A stretch of 64,000 nt of DNA from Vibrio halioticoli NBRC 102217 (GTDB lineage Bacteria > Pseudomonadota > Gammaproteobacteria > Enterobacterales > Vibrionaceae): NCBI RefSeq assembly GCF_000496695.1, contig NZ_BAUJ01000004.1, forward strand, positions 62,001 through 126,000. The letters run 5' to 3'. A model generated the notes under the pieces. It was given only the letters and a program-made list of their open reading frames with translations. It was not told the origin of the DNA and made no database searches. Below are positions 28,731-37,419 of the stretch, piece by piece. Both the position numbers and the translations under genes were made by a program. Numbering within the stretch: the stretch's first letter is position 1; each line of letters starts with the position of its first letter.

Positions 28731-29627
28731 TTATACCACTGAGATACGACGAATTAATCCCCAGTACAAATTCTTCAATAGCAACAAAAAGCCAATCGGT
28801 ATCAAAATCGTTTTTAACACGAACATGGCAATTAGCTTCAATAGGTTGACCACTAAAGATTCTGTTTTGATTTTTAGTTCATCAAACTTGTGTTGCAGAT
28901 CTTGCTTGGTATCAGAAAAGCCATTGGTTACGTTGTGCCAAGTGTGTTTCACGCTACTCATGAAACTGTCATCTTGTGTCTGCTCATCTGCATCTGCGGT
29001 GGTGCCATTCATTAAATCTTGATTGAACTGATGTAAATCAGTGGCGATAAAGTCCGTTTGTTGCGTGATTTGCTCGGTTTGTTCGTTGAGAAACAAGGTA
29101 TCGGCCATGCTATTGAGGAGCAATGTGCCTACCAATAAAAAGCGCGTAAAACACAAAATAAAAAACGTTGGCTGGGTGTATTTAGTAAAGCGTGCCATTG
29201 GCACAACCCACAGCGTGACTAGGTAACTAATCGCACTTAACGCAATGGTGATGTTGACGATTTTATTGGTAAATACATCCAACAAAATACGTTGCAAGCC
29301 AAGGGAGGCAAGGGCCGTGGTGAGCACACTAGAAGTTGATTGCAGTATCTCTGTGGCTGGTGAGAGGATTTCACCGACGCTAAGCGTTACCACTGGCACA
29401 TTAATTTCTGTGCCTTGTAGCACTGAAATAATGGCATGGATACTACGCACCGAAGCAAAGGCAATCAGCCCTTGGTCGATAGACTCATCAAGTTTGAGCA
29501 GGGTGTAGTGATCGGCAAGGTTAAAGATAGCGACCAGTGTCAGAGCCACGGCAATAATACTCAGTAAAATGCGATGTGATTTAGCAGAAATGGGCGCAGG
29601 TGGCGGTAGGCTGACAGCGTTACTCAT
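28731..29627 (-). CDS. Unrecognised multi-helix membrane protein
   Basis: The protein has 298 residues and no family that I recognise. After a proline-rich cytoplasmic start (SLPPPAPISAKSH) there is a membrane helix at about 20-40, a long presumably periplasmic stretch rich in Ser/Thr/Leu (70-130), two helices at about 140-195, a polar Gln/Thr/Asp-rich region predicted to be helical (about 200-260: DLHQFNQDLMNG, KQDLQHKFDELKIK), and a final helix (LLKLIAMFVLKTILIPIGFLLLL). It lies downstream of, and on the same strand as, the aldo-keto reductase, with a possible terminator between them. No enzyme motif is visible. Confidence 0.75.
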   Translation of the reverse strand: MSNAVSLPPPAPISAKSHRILLSIIAVALTLVAIFNLADHYTLLKLDESIDQGLIAFASVRSIHAIISVLQGTEINVPVVTLSVGEILSPATEILQSTSSVLTTALASLGLQRILLDVFTNKIVNITIALSAISYLVTLWVVPMARFTKYTQPTFFILCFTRFLLVGTLLLNSMADTLFLNEQTEQITQQTDFIATDLHQFNQDLMNGTTADADEQTQDDSFMSSVKHTWHNVTNGFSDTKQDLQHKFDELKIKTESLVVNLLKLIAMFVLKTILIPIGFLLLLKNLYWGLIRRISVV

Positions 29628-29645
29628 GGATAAATCTCGTGTAAA

Positions 29646-29663
29646 GGCTGGGTGTACCCAGCC
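29646..29663 (-). terminator. Hairpin after the aldo-keto reductase gene
   Basis: GGCTGGGT and ACCCAGCC form an 8-bp stem with a 2-base loop, 25 bases after the tas-like stop on the minus strand, followed by TTTACAC. It is a weak terminator candidate that partly insulates the downstream membrane-protein gene. Confidence 0.45.
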
Positions 29664-29687
29664 ATTCGGGCTTTAATGGATAGGCGT

Positions 29688-30740
29688 TTAATAAGGTGCA
29701 GGGAACTGTTTAATAACCTGCGTAATACGCGTTAATGCTTGCTCATCAAGGATAATATCAAACGCAGCAATGTTCTCTTTTAGTTGAGGCAAGGTTGTCG
29801 CGCCAATGATGCTTGAAGTCACGCCTTGCACACTGTTACACCAAGCCAACGCCAACTGTGCTGGGGTGATATTTAGGTCGTGAGCAATCTGGCAATACTG
29901 CGCCACAGCTTCATGGGCAAGGGCAGTGCTTCGGTAAATACTTTTTGGATTCATCAAGCTCCAGCGAGTACCGTTAGGGCGAGCACCGTTAGCATACTTG
30001 CCCGCTAATAGTCCGGTAGCCAGTGGTGACCAAGGTAAATAGGCAACATCATTGTGATGACACTGCTCAATTAAATACGGCCAGTCTTTTTGGCATAGTA
30101 AGCTAAATTCATTTTGAATAGAGACCATTTTGGGCAGGCTGTGTTGTTTGGCTAGCTCCAAATAAGTGCTGATCCCCCAAGGGGTTTCATCGGATAGCCC
30201 GCAATGACGAATTTTACCCGCGCTGACGCATTCTTGCAGGGCTTGTAAAATCTCTAACATCTGCGACCGCTGCGCAGTTACGTCTACTTCATCAAAGCTA
30301 AAGGTATTTGGCCACTGCTTGCCAAAGTGCGGTGAGGTGCGATTTGGCCAGTGCAGTTGATAAAGGTCGATATAATCGGTTTGTAGGCGTTGTAGAGACT
30401 TTTCTACCGATTGAATCACCGCCTCTGCGGTGATTGGGCCGCCATCTCTCACCCAATGCATACCAGGGCCTGCCACTTTAGTGGCAATGATGGTGTTTTG
30501 GCGCTGCGCTTGATGACGTGAAATCCAGTCGCCAATAATAGTTTCTGTTTTACCGTAGGTGTCAGGGGTTGCAGGAATGGCATACATTTCTGCGGTATCG
30601 ATAAAATTAATGCCTTGTTCTAGCGCATGGTTAATTTGCAGATCGGCGTCTTGTTGATTGTTCTGCACACCCCAAGTCATGCTGCCTAAGCAGACACGTG
30701 ATACTTGCAGGTCACTATGGCCAAGTTTGGCATACTCCAT
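29688..30740 (-). CDS. tas: NADP(H)-dependent aldo-keto reductase, Tas-like
   Basis: The protein has 350 residues. It has the aldo-keto reductase barrel signatures: GINFIDTAEMY (catalytic Asp/Tyr pair), SLQRLQTDYIDLYQLHWPNR (active-site His at QLHW), KIRHCGLSDET, and a C-terminal NADP-binding GATTLPQLKENI. The N-terminus MEYAKLGHSDLQVSRVCLG and the PxTPDTYGKTE insertion match E. coli Tas. It probably reduces small carbonyl compounds. The physiological substrate is unknown. It is divergent from the phosphatase-fold gene that follows. Confidence 0.85.
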   Translation of the reverse strand: MEYAKLGHSDLQVSRVCLGSMTWGVQNNQQDADLQINHALEQGINFIDTAEMYAIPATPDTYGKTETIIGDWISRHQAQRQNTIIATKVAGPGMHWVRDGGPITAEAVIQSVEKSLQRLQTDYIDLYQLHWPNRTSPHFGKQWPNTFSFDEVDVTAQRSQMLEILQALQECVSAGKIRHCGLSDETPWGISTYLELAKQHSLPKMVSIQNEFSLLCQKDWPYLIEQCHHNDVAYLPWSPLATGLLAGKYANGARPNGTRWSLMNPKSIYRSTALAHEAVAQYCQIAHDLNITPAQLALAWCNSVQGVTSSIIGATTLPQLKENIAAFDIILDEQALTRITQVIKQFPAPY

Positions 30741-30781
30741 TTCGAGCTCTCCTTATCCTGTTTATCTATTTAAGATACTCC

Positions 30782-31798
30782 ATGAAACTCGCTGAAACCA
30801 GTAACTTGGGTTATCGTGAAGGTATGCGTTGTGCTTACCACATGGACAAAGACACTTTGGCATTACATCAGTTCAAGATCAGTACCTTTAATTTATTCAA
30901 TTATCTTAGCCCGCCTGGGGCGTATTACGATTTTGAAAACATCTACAGCATAGATCAATGGCAGGACAAACAGCGTTGGACGTTTGATCAAATCAAACTC
31001 AGCGATGCTGACATTATTGGCTTTCAAGAGATCTTTAGCCCTTTGCCATTACAAGAGCAATTGCTGGATTTAGGCTACCGTCATTTCTCGGTTATCGATG
31101 AGCCAAAAATTGAAGATGAGTTTATCTATTCAGAGCCAGTTGTCGGCATAGCGTCACGTTACCCGATAGTGAGTGCTAACCCTGTTATCGCCGATACCCT
31201 TGCTAGCCAAGAGCTTGGTTTTGCATTTAGTCGCGCGCCTCTCCATGCGGTCATAGAACTGCCCATGATAGGCAAAGTGGATGTGTTCGTGGTGCACTTT
31301 AAGTCTCAAAGGCCCAAAGCATTAACTGTGCCCAATGAACACTTATTAGAAGTAGAGCGTTGGCGTTCAACCATGCAACGCGGGCTAGAAGCGCGTTTTT
31401 TAAGTGCGTTTATGGCAGAGCGCAAAGCTGAAATAGGTTATCCGCAGGTGTTGCTAGGCGATTTTAATCGAGATTTGCATAGCGCCGAATTTTCAACTCT
31501 CACCTTGGATGAACAGCAGTTACAGACTGGCGGCTATCAGAGTAGCGGCTATCTGCAAGATGCCAAAGGTTTATTAGCCACACCAATAGAGCCTATTCCC
31601 ACTCACTATTATGGCGCTAAGGGCAACATATTAGATTATGTCTTGTTATCCGAAGAGTTTGATCGCGCTAGCGCCTCTTGCTTATATGAGGTAAGTGAGT
31701 ACTTAGTCTCGGATAGCCATTTGATCAATCCTATCTATGCCATTGACCGAATGGCCAGTGATCACGGCATAGTCACAGTGACCCTCACGCAGCAATGA
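30782..31798 (+). CDS. Endonuclease/exonuclease/phosphatase family protein
   Basis: About 338 residues. Conserved EEP-fold elements are visible: STFNLFNY (metal-binding Asn), ADIIGFQEIFS (catalytic Glu), VDVFVVHFKSQRP (His), LLGDFNRD (Asp/Asn pair) and a C-terminal MASDHGIVTVTL (SDH). No signal peptide is seen. The ATG at 30782 is chosen because it keeps the gene clear of the divergent tas; a codon at 30698 would overlap tas, and an ATG at 30842 is also possible. No clear ribosome site helps. It could be a nuclease or a phosphodiesterase; the sequence does not decide. Confidence 0.78.
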   Translation: MKLAETSNLGYREGMRCAYHMDKDTLALHQFKISTFNLFNYLSPPGAYYDFENIYSIDQWQDKQRWTFDQIKLSDADIIGFQEIFSPLPLQEQLLDLGYRHFSVIDEPKIEDEFIYSEPVVGIASRYPIVSANPVIADTLASQELGFAFSRAPLHAVIELPMIGKVDVFVVHFKSQRPKALTVPNEHLLEVERWRSTMQRGLEARFLSAFMAERKAEIGYPQVLLGDFNRDLHSAEFSTLTLDEQQLQTGGYQSSGYLQDAKGLLATPIEPIPTHYYGAKGNILDYVLLSEEFDRASASCLYEVSEYLVSDSHLINPIYAIDRMASDHGIVTVTLTQQ

Positions 31799-31827
31799 TT
31801 TAAGTGCGCTATGTTAGGTGAATGATG

Positions 31828-32649
31828 TTAAGTGCGCCATTGTAAATCTAATAGCGGTTTGTTTTGAGCATTGAGTAACACCGCTTGCTGTCCATCTTTG
31901 AGCAGTTGAGTGTGAGTTGGCAATAGCGCAGGACGTTTAAATTGCACTGCAATTGAGGCTGGGTTGATTTCCAGCGACACCATAGAGCGAGCTAATAAAT
32001 ACATCCCATGTGCGATAGGGTGTTTGAAACCAAATGGCGCTGCGGTAATTCGATGCAAATGGATTGGATTATAGTCGCCGGATATTCTGGCATAGCCGCG
32101 TACATCCGGTTCGGAAAACGATAAGGTATCTATCATTTGATAGCTAGGGTATTGCTCTAGTATTGGCGCAGGTTTATTGGCGCGCTGCAGGTGAGTGATA
32201 GAAAAATAATGACTGTCAAAACCACACACTATCTTGCCTGAGTCTAAAAAGCGCACCTGTAACTCAAATTCAATGCCGCGATCTTTGTGTTCTACTTTGC
32301 CAATTGCGACTGTGATGTCTAACGGGGTGCTTGGCACTATGGCATCATTTTGGAAAAAATGGATGCGGGTATGAATAAGTCCCAATATTTTTAGAGGAAA
32401 GCGAGGGTCGCTTAATAAAGCCAGTTGTGCTTTTTGGCTGGCAACAAAAAGATAAGGCAGAGGGAAATGCTCTGCTGGAAAACCACAATATTGCTGATAG
32501 CGAGCAAGATGTGCCGGCTTAAAGTTAAATTCATGAAGGGTTAAATTGAGTAGAGGGATTTCAATATTGGTTTGAGATTTAAATAAAGTCTTGCTGATTA
32601 GAGAAAGGGAATTGGGTAATTCCTTATATTTGATGCTTGTCCGTGACAT
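31828..32649 (-). CDS. MaoC-like hot-dog fold hydratase/dehydratase
   Basis: The protein has 273 residues in two hot-dog halves. The C-terminal half has the hydratase-2 signature: YARISGDYNPIHLHRITA with the catalytic Asp and His, and HPIAHGMYLLARSM. The N-terminal half is degenerate. Such proteins hydrate enoyl-acyl groups in lipid or polyketide metabolism. It is convergent with the phosphatase-fold gene and lacks beta-oxidation genes nearby, so the substrate is open. The 430-base region upstream is shared with the fluoride-riboswitch operon. Confidence 0.8.
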   Translation of the reverse strand: MSRTSIKYKELPNSLSLISKTLFKSQTNIEIPLLNLTLHEFNFKPAHLARYQQYCGFPAEHFPLPYLFVASQKAQLALLSDPRFPLKILGLIHTRIHFFQNDAIVPSTPLDITVAIGKVEHKDRGIEFELQVRFLDSGKIVCGFDSHYFSITHLQRANKPAPILEQYPSYQMIDTLSFSEPDVRGYARISGDYNPIHLHRITAAPFGFKHPIAHGMYLLARSMVSLEINPASIAVQFKRPALLPTHTQLLKDGQQAVLLNAQNKPLLDLQWRT

Positions 32650-32874
32650 TATTTTTTATCTCGCATTGGCTAACTCGGTTAATTATGGACCAATTTGCGG
32701 ATTTATCTGTTTTTTACCTATTATTTTCAATTTGTATCTAGTTGATCAATAAAGGGTTTAAAGAATAGTTTGTTTGAGCGCAAACTTTTGTGAATATCTT
32801 ATTTCATCGCAGTAATGTTAGGTTTCATATGAATATGTTGTTATCAAATGTGTCATGACCTAAATTAGTTGCAC

Positions 32875-32928
32875 AGGTGATGGGGTTCCACCTACTTAAC
32901 CGCCAAATCTTTGGCTGATGACTCCTAC
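32875..32928 (+). promoter_or_regulatory. Fluoride riboswitch (crcB motif) aptamer
   Basis: The layout matches the known crcB-motif RNA. P1 is AGGTG (32875-32879) with CACCT (32889-32893). The loop is GATGGGGTTC. A stem GCCAAA/TTTGGC (32902-32915) is preceded by AACC. The conserved GGCTGATGACTCCTAC then follows. GGGGT of the loop can pair with ACTCC in the expected pseudoknot with one G-U pair. It lies about 150 bases before the NifU-like gene. No strong terminator with a T-run is seen between aptamer and start, so control could be translational or use a distant structure. The remaining leader to 33079 has a small AGTAC/GTACT hairpin. Bases 32650-32874 presumably hold the promoter; I saw no clear boxes. 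Confidence 0.85.
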
Positions 32929-33079
32929 TAAAATCGAAAGCAGTGACGTATTTATCTTAGGATAATTGTAGCTAGTACTATTATGGTACTCGGTTTGGTA
33001 GGGTGTATCTTCAATTCTCATTCTGCCCATTCTTCACTGTTTTCCCAAGCTTAATTCATTTGTTAGAGCGGAAAACACT

Positions 33080-33772
33080 ATGCATTACACAAACGAAATT
33101 CAATCAATGTGCCCAATTCAACGTGGCGACCTACATGCTTCTTCTCCAATCCCAGTAGAAGGCCGCATGATTAACCCTAAAGAAGTTATTGCAATTTCTG
33201 GCCTAAGCCACGGTGTGGGCGGTTGTGCTCCACAACAAGGTGCTGCAAAACTAACTTTAAACGTTAAAGAAGGCATCATTGAAGAAGTGCTAATCGAAAC
33301 TATCGGTTGTTCAGGCATGACTCAATCAGCAGCTATGGCGTCTGAAATTCTTACAGGCAAAACAATTCTTGAAGCAATGAACACTGACTTAGTGTGTGAT
33401 GCAATTAACGTAGCAATGCGTGAAATCTTCCTTCAATTCACTTACGGTCGTACTCAATCTGCATTCTCTGATGGCGGTCTAGAAGTAGGTGAAGCACTAG
33501 AAGATCTAGGTCAAACACTACGTAGCCAAGTGGGTACAAGCTACTCAACTAAAGCTAAAGGCGTTCGTTACATGGAAATCGCTGAAGGCTACGTGACTAA
33601 AATGGGTCTTGATGAAAACGATGAAGTTATCGGTTATCAATACATGAACCTAGGCAAGTTCATGAAAGCACTTGATGCTGGCGTTGATGCAGAAACTGCA
33701 CTAGCTCAAGCAAGTGGTCAATACGGCCGTTTTGCAGAAGCTGTTAAAACTATCAACCCACGTCAACAGTAA
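33080..33772 (+). CDS. NifU-like iron-sulfur scaffold-type protein
   Basis: The protein has 230 residues. It contains a NifU/IscU-like core with GVGGCAPQQGAAKLTLNV, ETIGCSGMTQSAAMASEILTGKT and further NifU-like helices; cysteines at CAP and GCSG would be cluster ligands. The C-terminal third (YMEIAEGYVTKMGL, YQYMNLGKF) is specific to this subgroup. It is followed 17 bases later by the GGGtGRT gene, so they form an operon, and it is preceded by a fluoride riboswitch. Codons such as CGT, AAC and CTA predominate, typical of highly expressed vibrio genes. The precise cluster recipient is unknown. Confidence 0.82.
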   Translation: MHYTNEIQSMCPIQRGDLHASSPIPVEGRMINPKEVIAISGLSHGVGGCAPQQGAAKLTLNVKEGIIEEVLIETIGCSGMTQSAAMASEILTGKTILEAMNTDLVCDAINVAMREIFLQFTYGRTQSAFSDGGLEVGEALEDLGQTLRSQVGTSYSTKAKGVRYMEIAEGYVTKMGLDENDEVIGYQYMNLGKFMKALDAGVDAETALAQASGQYGRFAEAVKTINPRQQ

Positions 33773-33789
33773 GCGAAGAGGACTGAATC

Positions 33790-34773
33790 ATGAACAACGC
33801 AACTCAAGCTCTATTAGCAGAAATGAACTTAAAATCTTTAGAAGAAGCGGCTGCTTATTGTAAAGAATTCGGCATTGATACCCGTGAACAAGTCATGGAA
33901 ACTCAGCCTATCGCTTTTGAAAGTGCAGTAGACGCGTACACACTAGGTACCGCTTACGCATTATTCACAGACAGCAAATCTTCTATCGAAGCGGCAAATG
34001 CTATCGGTAAAGGTCTACAAGCATCTTGTAAACCAGGTAGTGTTGCTGACCAACGTCAAGTTGGTATCGGTCACGGTGCTCTAGCGGCTCGTCTTCTTGA
34101 CGAAAAAAGCACATGTTTTGCTTTCCTAGCTGGTCACGAATCATTTGCGGCAGCTGAAGGTGCAATCAAAATCGCACTTAACGTAAACAAAGCACGTACT
34201 ACTCCATTAAAAGTTATTCTTAATGGTCTAGGTAAAGATGCGGCTTACCTTATCTCTCGTATCAACGGTTTCACTTACGTGAGAACTCAATTTGATTACG
34301 ATACTGGCGAGCTAAAAGAAGTAGAACGTCGTCGTTTCTCTCAAGGTCCTCGTGGCGAGATTGATTGTTACGGTGCTGATGATGTACGTGAAGGTGTGGC
34401 TATCATGCGTAGCGCTGGTGTTGACGTAAGTATCACTGGTAACTCAACTAACCCTACACGTTTCCAACACCCAGTTGCTGGTATCTACAAATCAGAATGT
34501 AACCGTGAAGGCAAATCATACTTCTCTGTAGCTTCAGGTGGCGGTACTGGTCGTACTCTACACCCAGATAACGTAGCTGCAGGTCCTGCATCTTACGGTA
34601 TGACAGATACTATGGGTCGTATGCACGCTGACGCTCAGTTTGCTGGTAGCTCTTCTGTACCTGCTCACGTTGCTATGATGGGCTTCATCGGCATGGGTAA
34701 CAACCCAATGGTAGGTGCGTCAGTAGCACTTGCTGTAGCGGTAGATGAAGCACTTAAAGCGAAACGCGCTTAA
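33790..34773 (+). CDS. GGGtGRT family protein
   Basis: The protein has 327 residues and carries the family-naming motif GGGTGRTLHPDN near residue 255. Other conserved parts are VGIGHGALAARLL, CFAFLAGHESFAAAEGAIKIA, SITGNSTNPTRFQHPVAG and GSSSVPAHVAMMGFIGMGNNP. It is cytoplasmic, with no membrane segment. The family occurs next to NifU-like scaffold genes, as here. No biochemical role is known to me. The ribosome site GAGGAC lies just before the ATG. Codon use is as biased as in the upstream gene. Confidence 0.88.
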   Translation: MNNATQALLAEMNLKSLEEAAAYCKEFGIDTREQVMETQPIAFESAVDAYTLGTAYALFTDSKSSIEAANAIGKGLQASCKPGSVADQRQVGIGHGALAARLLDEKSTCFAFLAGHESFAAAEGAIKIALNVNKARTTPLKVILNGLGKDAAYLISRINGFTYVRTQFDYDTGELKEVERRRFSQGPRGEIDCYGADDVREGVAIMRSAGVDVSITGNSTNPTRFQHPVAGIYKSECNREGKSYFSVASGGGTGRTLHPDNVAAGPASYGMTDTMGRMHADAQFAGSSSVPAHVAMMGFIGMGNNPMVGASVALAVAVDEALKAKRA

Positions 34774-34784
34774 GTACTAAAATT

Positions 34785-34855
34785 CTGGAGGCTAGCTACT
34801 CCATACCTCTTATTTGTGTCGTGGCATTGCGATGATACATGGCTAGCTTCCGGTC
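34785..34855 (+). other. Long hairpin after the GGGtGRT gene
   Basis: GGAGGCTAGC near 34785 pairs with GCTAGCTTCC near 34854, with 9 of 10 positions matching, enclosing about 50 bases. No T-run follows. It may protect the mRNA 3' end. Confidence 0.4.
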
Positions 34856-34938
34856 TAATGTCAATTTAGTTTATGAACTTACCTAAATTGATTATATGCC
34901 CAAATTTATAAGTGGATTTCTATCGCCGGATTGATATT

Positions 34939-35083
34939 TATAATAATGACTGGCTAATCACTATCCTCATACTGGGACAGTATTTAGTCAGTATTATGGA
35001 TAAAAAGTGATACCGCTCATTACTTTTTACCTGTGGGCATTCAGAGCAAACTCATAGTCATGGGTTTGCTCTTTTTCTTTTCT
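34939..35083 (+). ncRNA. Possible small RNA or leader RNA before the LysE-type gene
   Basis: A TATAAT box at 34939-34944 is followed by about 130 bases with short inverted repeats (AAAAAGT at 35001 region with ACTTTTT) and a terminator at 35043-35083. No ORF fits. It could be a free small RNA or an attenuated leader of the exporter gene that starts 80 bases later. The -35 box is weak. This is a suggestion only. Confidence 0.3.
35043..35083 (+). terminator. Rho-independent terminator upstream of the LysE-type gene
   Basis: AGAGCAAAC (35043-35051) pairs perfectly with GTTTGCTCT (35064-35072), followed by TTTTCTTTTC. It ends either the NifU-like/GGGtGRT transcript or a short leader RNA. Confidence 0.8.
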
Positions 35084-35162
35084 AAAGACCACTTCCTCAA
35101 ATTGCTATTTATGCAAGTGAACTGTAAAGTTATCCACCATTTTTATTGTTGTGGGTAATACT

Positions 35163-35762
35163 ATGTCGCCTTTTTTTGCCGGACTTTCGATTGGGCTTTC
35201 TCTTATTTTGGCTATTGGCGCACAAAATGCTTTTGTGATTAAGCAAGGTTTAATGCGTCAGCATGTTTTTTGGGTGTGCTTAGTGTGTGCATGCTCGGAT
35301 GCATTGTTGATTTTTGCTGGTGTTGCGGGCTTTTCAGTGGTGGTGAAAGCCTATCCGCAAGTCGAAGATATTGCCCGTTATGCCGGCGCCTTGTTTTTAA
35401 TCGTGTATGGGCTGAGCAGCCTGTGGTCGGCATTTCGCAATAAACACACGCTTGACCCTACTGCGAAAGCACCATCCTCGTTAGCGAAAACATTAGCGGT
35501 GTGTTTGGCGTTCACTTGGTTAAACCCGCATGTTTACCTAGATACCTTAGTGTTCTTAGGTTCTGTGTCCACCCAATATGGCGCAGATAAATATGAATTT
35601 GGCTTAGGTGCTGTGTGCGCTTCGTTTATTTTCTTTTTTAGTTTGGGTTATGGCGCAAGATTATTAACCCCTTACTTCAAAAAAGCCCATACTTGGAAAG
35701 TGCTGGAAGGTTTAGTGGGGGTGACAATGCTGCTACTGGCCTTTGAATTACTGAGGAATTAA
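35163..35762 (+). CDS. LysE/ArgO family amino-acid exporter
   Basis: About 199 residues with six hydrophobic segments. It has the LysE signatures LAIGAQNAFVIKQGL near the start and TWLNPHVYLDTLV in the middle, close to E. coli ArgO (arginine exporter). It probably exports arginine or lysine through the inner membrane. The ATG at 35163 aligns with ArgO; an in-frame GTG at 35151 lacks a ribosome site. The upstream terminator and possible leader RNA suggest regulated expression. No adjacent LysG/ArgP-type regulator gene is seen. Confidence 0.85.
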   Translation: MSPFFAGLSIGLSLILAIGAQNAFVIKQGLMRQHVFWVCLVCACSDALLIFAGVAGFSVVVKAYPQVEDIARYAGALFLIVYGLSSLWSAFRNKHTLDPTAKAPSSLAKTLAVCLAFTWLNPHVYLDTLVFLGSVSTQYGADKYEFGLGAVCASFIFFFSLGYGARLLTPYFKKAHTWKVLEGLVGVTMLLLAFELLRN

Positions 35763-35857
35763 TACTGAACGTGCTATTAACGAGGCATTCTATCGAGTAA
35801 ACCTACTTGATGGTGGTAGTGCTTGCGAATGGTATTAGAAGATATCAAGGAGTGACG

Positions 35858-37330
35858 GTGGCAGAGCAGGAAGCGAAGTTCGTACAAGGTTCGACAATGA
35901 AACACATACTGACCATGTCAGGTGCGGGTTCCATTGGATTAATGTCATTATTTATTGTCGACCTGCTCGATATGATGTTTATCAGTATGCTCGGTCAGGT
36001 GGAACTGGCAGCAGCTGTGGGGTTTGCTGGAACCTTAATCTTTTTCTCAACCTCTATTTCCATTGGTACTTCAATTGCTATGGGAGCGTTGGTATCAAAA
36101 GAACTTGGCGCAAAACAGAGGAAAAGTGCTAAGCATCTAGTCATCAACATATTGGTGACAGCCTTTCTAGTCAATGCCGTCATTACCGGCATTATGACTT
36201 ATTATATTCCTGAATTGCTGACATTAATCGGTGCTAAAGGTGCGGCCTTTGAGCACGCTAAAGATTACATGTACATTTTATTGCCTAGTACACCCATAGT
36301 TGCTCTAGGTATGGCAGCAGGAGCGGCGCTACGTGCCGCTGGGGATGCCAAACGTTCGATGATGGCCACTATTTGGGGTGGGGTAGTCAACGCCATTTTA
36401 GACCCCATTTTTATCTTCGTATTTATGTGGAATGTCGAAGGCGCCGCATTAGCATCGGTGATCTCCCGCGCGACCGTATTGACGTTTTCCTTAGCCCCTT
36501 TAATTAGACAGCACAACCTTGTTGGACGTTTTAACTATCGCCATTGGTTAATGAGCCAGCGAGCTATCTTCGCCATTGCATTCCCTGCCATTTGTACCAA
36601 TATTGCGACACCCGTAGGCAACGCCATTGTGACAAGTGCCATTGCGCAATATGGTGAAGACTTTGTCGCTGGGTTTGCGGTGATGGGGAGATTAACGCCC
36701 GTAGTGTTTGCGGCTATTTTTGCATTGTCGGGGGCAGTGGGTCCTATTATCGGACAAAATTACGGTGCACTGCGCATAGATAGAGTGAAAGAAACGCTGC
36801 GTAATTCGTTGTTGGTGGTGACGGTTTACTGTCTATTGGTCAGTGTGGTGTTGTTCTTTTTGCAGTCGCAAATTGTGAATGCCTTTAACCTCACTGGCGA
36901 TGCCGATGTGCTGGTTCGAACATTTTGCACTTACATTGCGATTACCTTTTTGTTTAATGGCGCGCAATTTGTCGCAAATACCTCGTTTAATAATCTCGGT
37001 AGACCTCTGTATTCCACTGCATTAAATGTGGGTAAAGCAACCTTGGGCACCATTCCTTTTGTCTATTTAGGTTCTGCACTATTTGGCGCACTTGGGGTTT
37101 TGTATGGCCAAGCGCTAGGGAATTTAGTGTTTGGTTTGATAGCGTTAGCGACTCTTAAATTTCATTTAAAACAACTAGATAACGAAGCCCCCGTTGAGCA
37201 AAAAGAGGCCGCCGATGATGAACTTGATGAAGGGTTGCATTGCGTTAATATGCAACCGTTTTGTACCCATGATGCGGTGGCAATGGAAGAGTTAATAAAA
37301 AGTGACGAATTATTAATGGAAAAGAAATGA
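35858..37330 (+). CDS. MATE family multidrug efflux transporter
   Basis: About 490 residues with twelve hydrophobic segments and MATE hallmarks: GSIGLMSLFIVDLLDMMFIS, AAGAALRAAGDAKRSMMATI, NAILDPIFIF and, in the second half, FALSGAVGPIIGQNYGA. It exports organic cations or drugs in exchange for sodium or protons. GTG at 35858 is chosen because AAGGAGT lies 5 bases upstream; the longer frame from 35807 has no such site. An acidic tail with several charged residues (EAADDELDEG) is longer than usual. Confidence 0.88.
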   Translation: MAEQEAKFVQGSTMKHILTMSGAGSIGLMSLFIVDLLDMMFISMLGQVELAAAVGFAGTLIFFSTSISIGTSIAMGALVSKELGAKQRKSAKHLVINILVTAFLVNAVITGIMTYYIPELLTLIGAKGAAFEHAKDYMYILLPSTPIVALGMAAGAALRAAGDAKRSMMATIWGGVVNAILDPIFIFVFMWNVEGAALASVISRATVLTFSLAPLIRQHNLVGRFNYRHWLMSQRAIFAIAFPAICTNIATPVGNAIVTSAIAQYGEDFVAGFAVMGRLTPVVFAAIFALSGAVGPIIGQNYGALRIDRVKETLRNSLLVVTVYCLLVSVVLFFLQSQIVNAFNLTGDADVLVRTFCTYIAITFLFNGAQFVANTSFNNLGRPLYSTALNVGKATLGTIPFVYLGSALFGALGVLYGQALGNLVFGLIALATLKFHLKQLDNEAPVEQKEAADDELDEGLHCVNMQPFCTHDAVAMEELIKSDELLMEKK

Positions 37331-37419
37331 GAATCATTAATATATTATTAATTAAATACGTCATTATTAATAATACAAAATGCTAAGTATTTAACTGTAA
37401 ATAATTAAATAAACTTGGA

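Noticed and set aside
30698..30781. An earlier start of the phosphatase-fold gene.
   Set aside because: It would overlap the divergent tas coding region, and the extra residues do not match the family.
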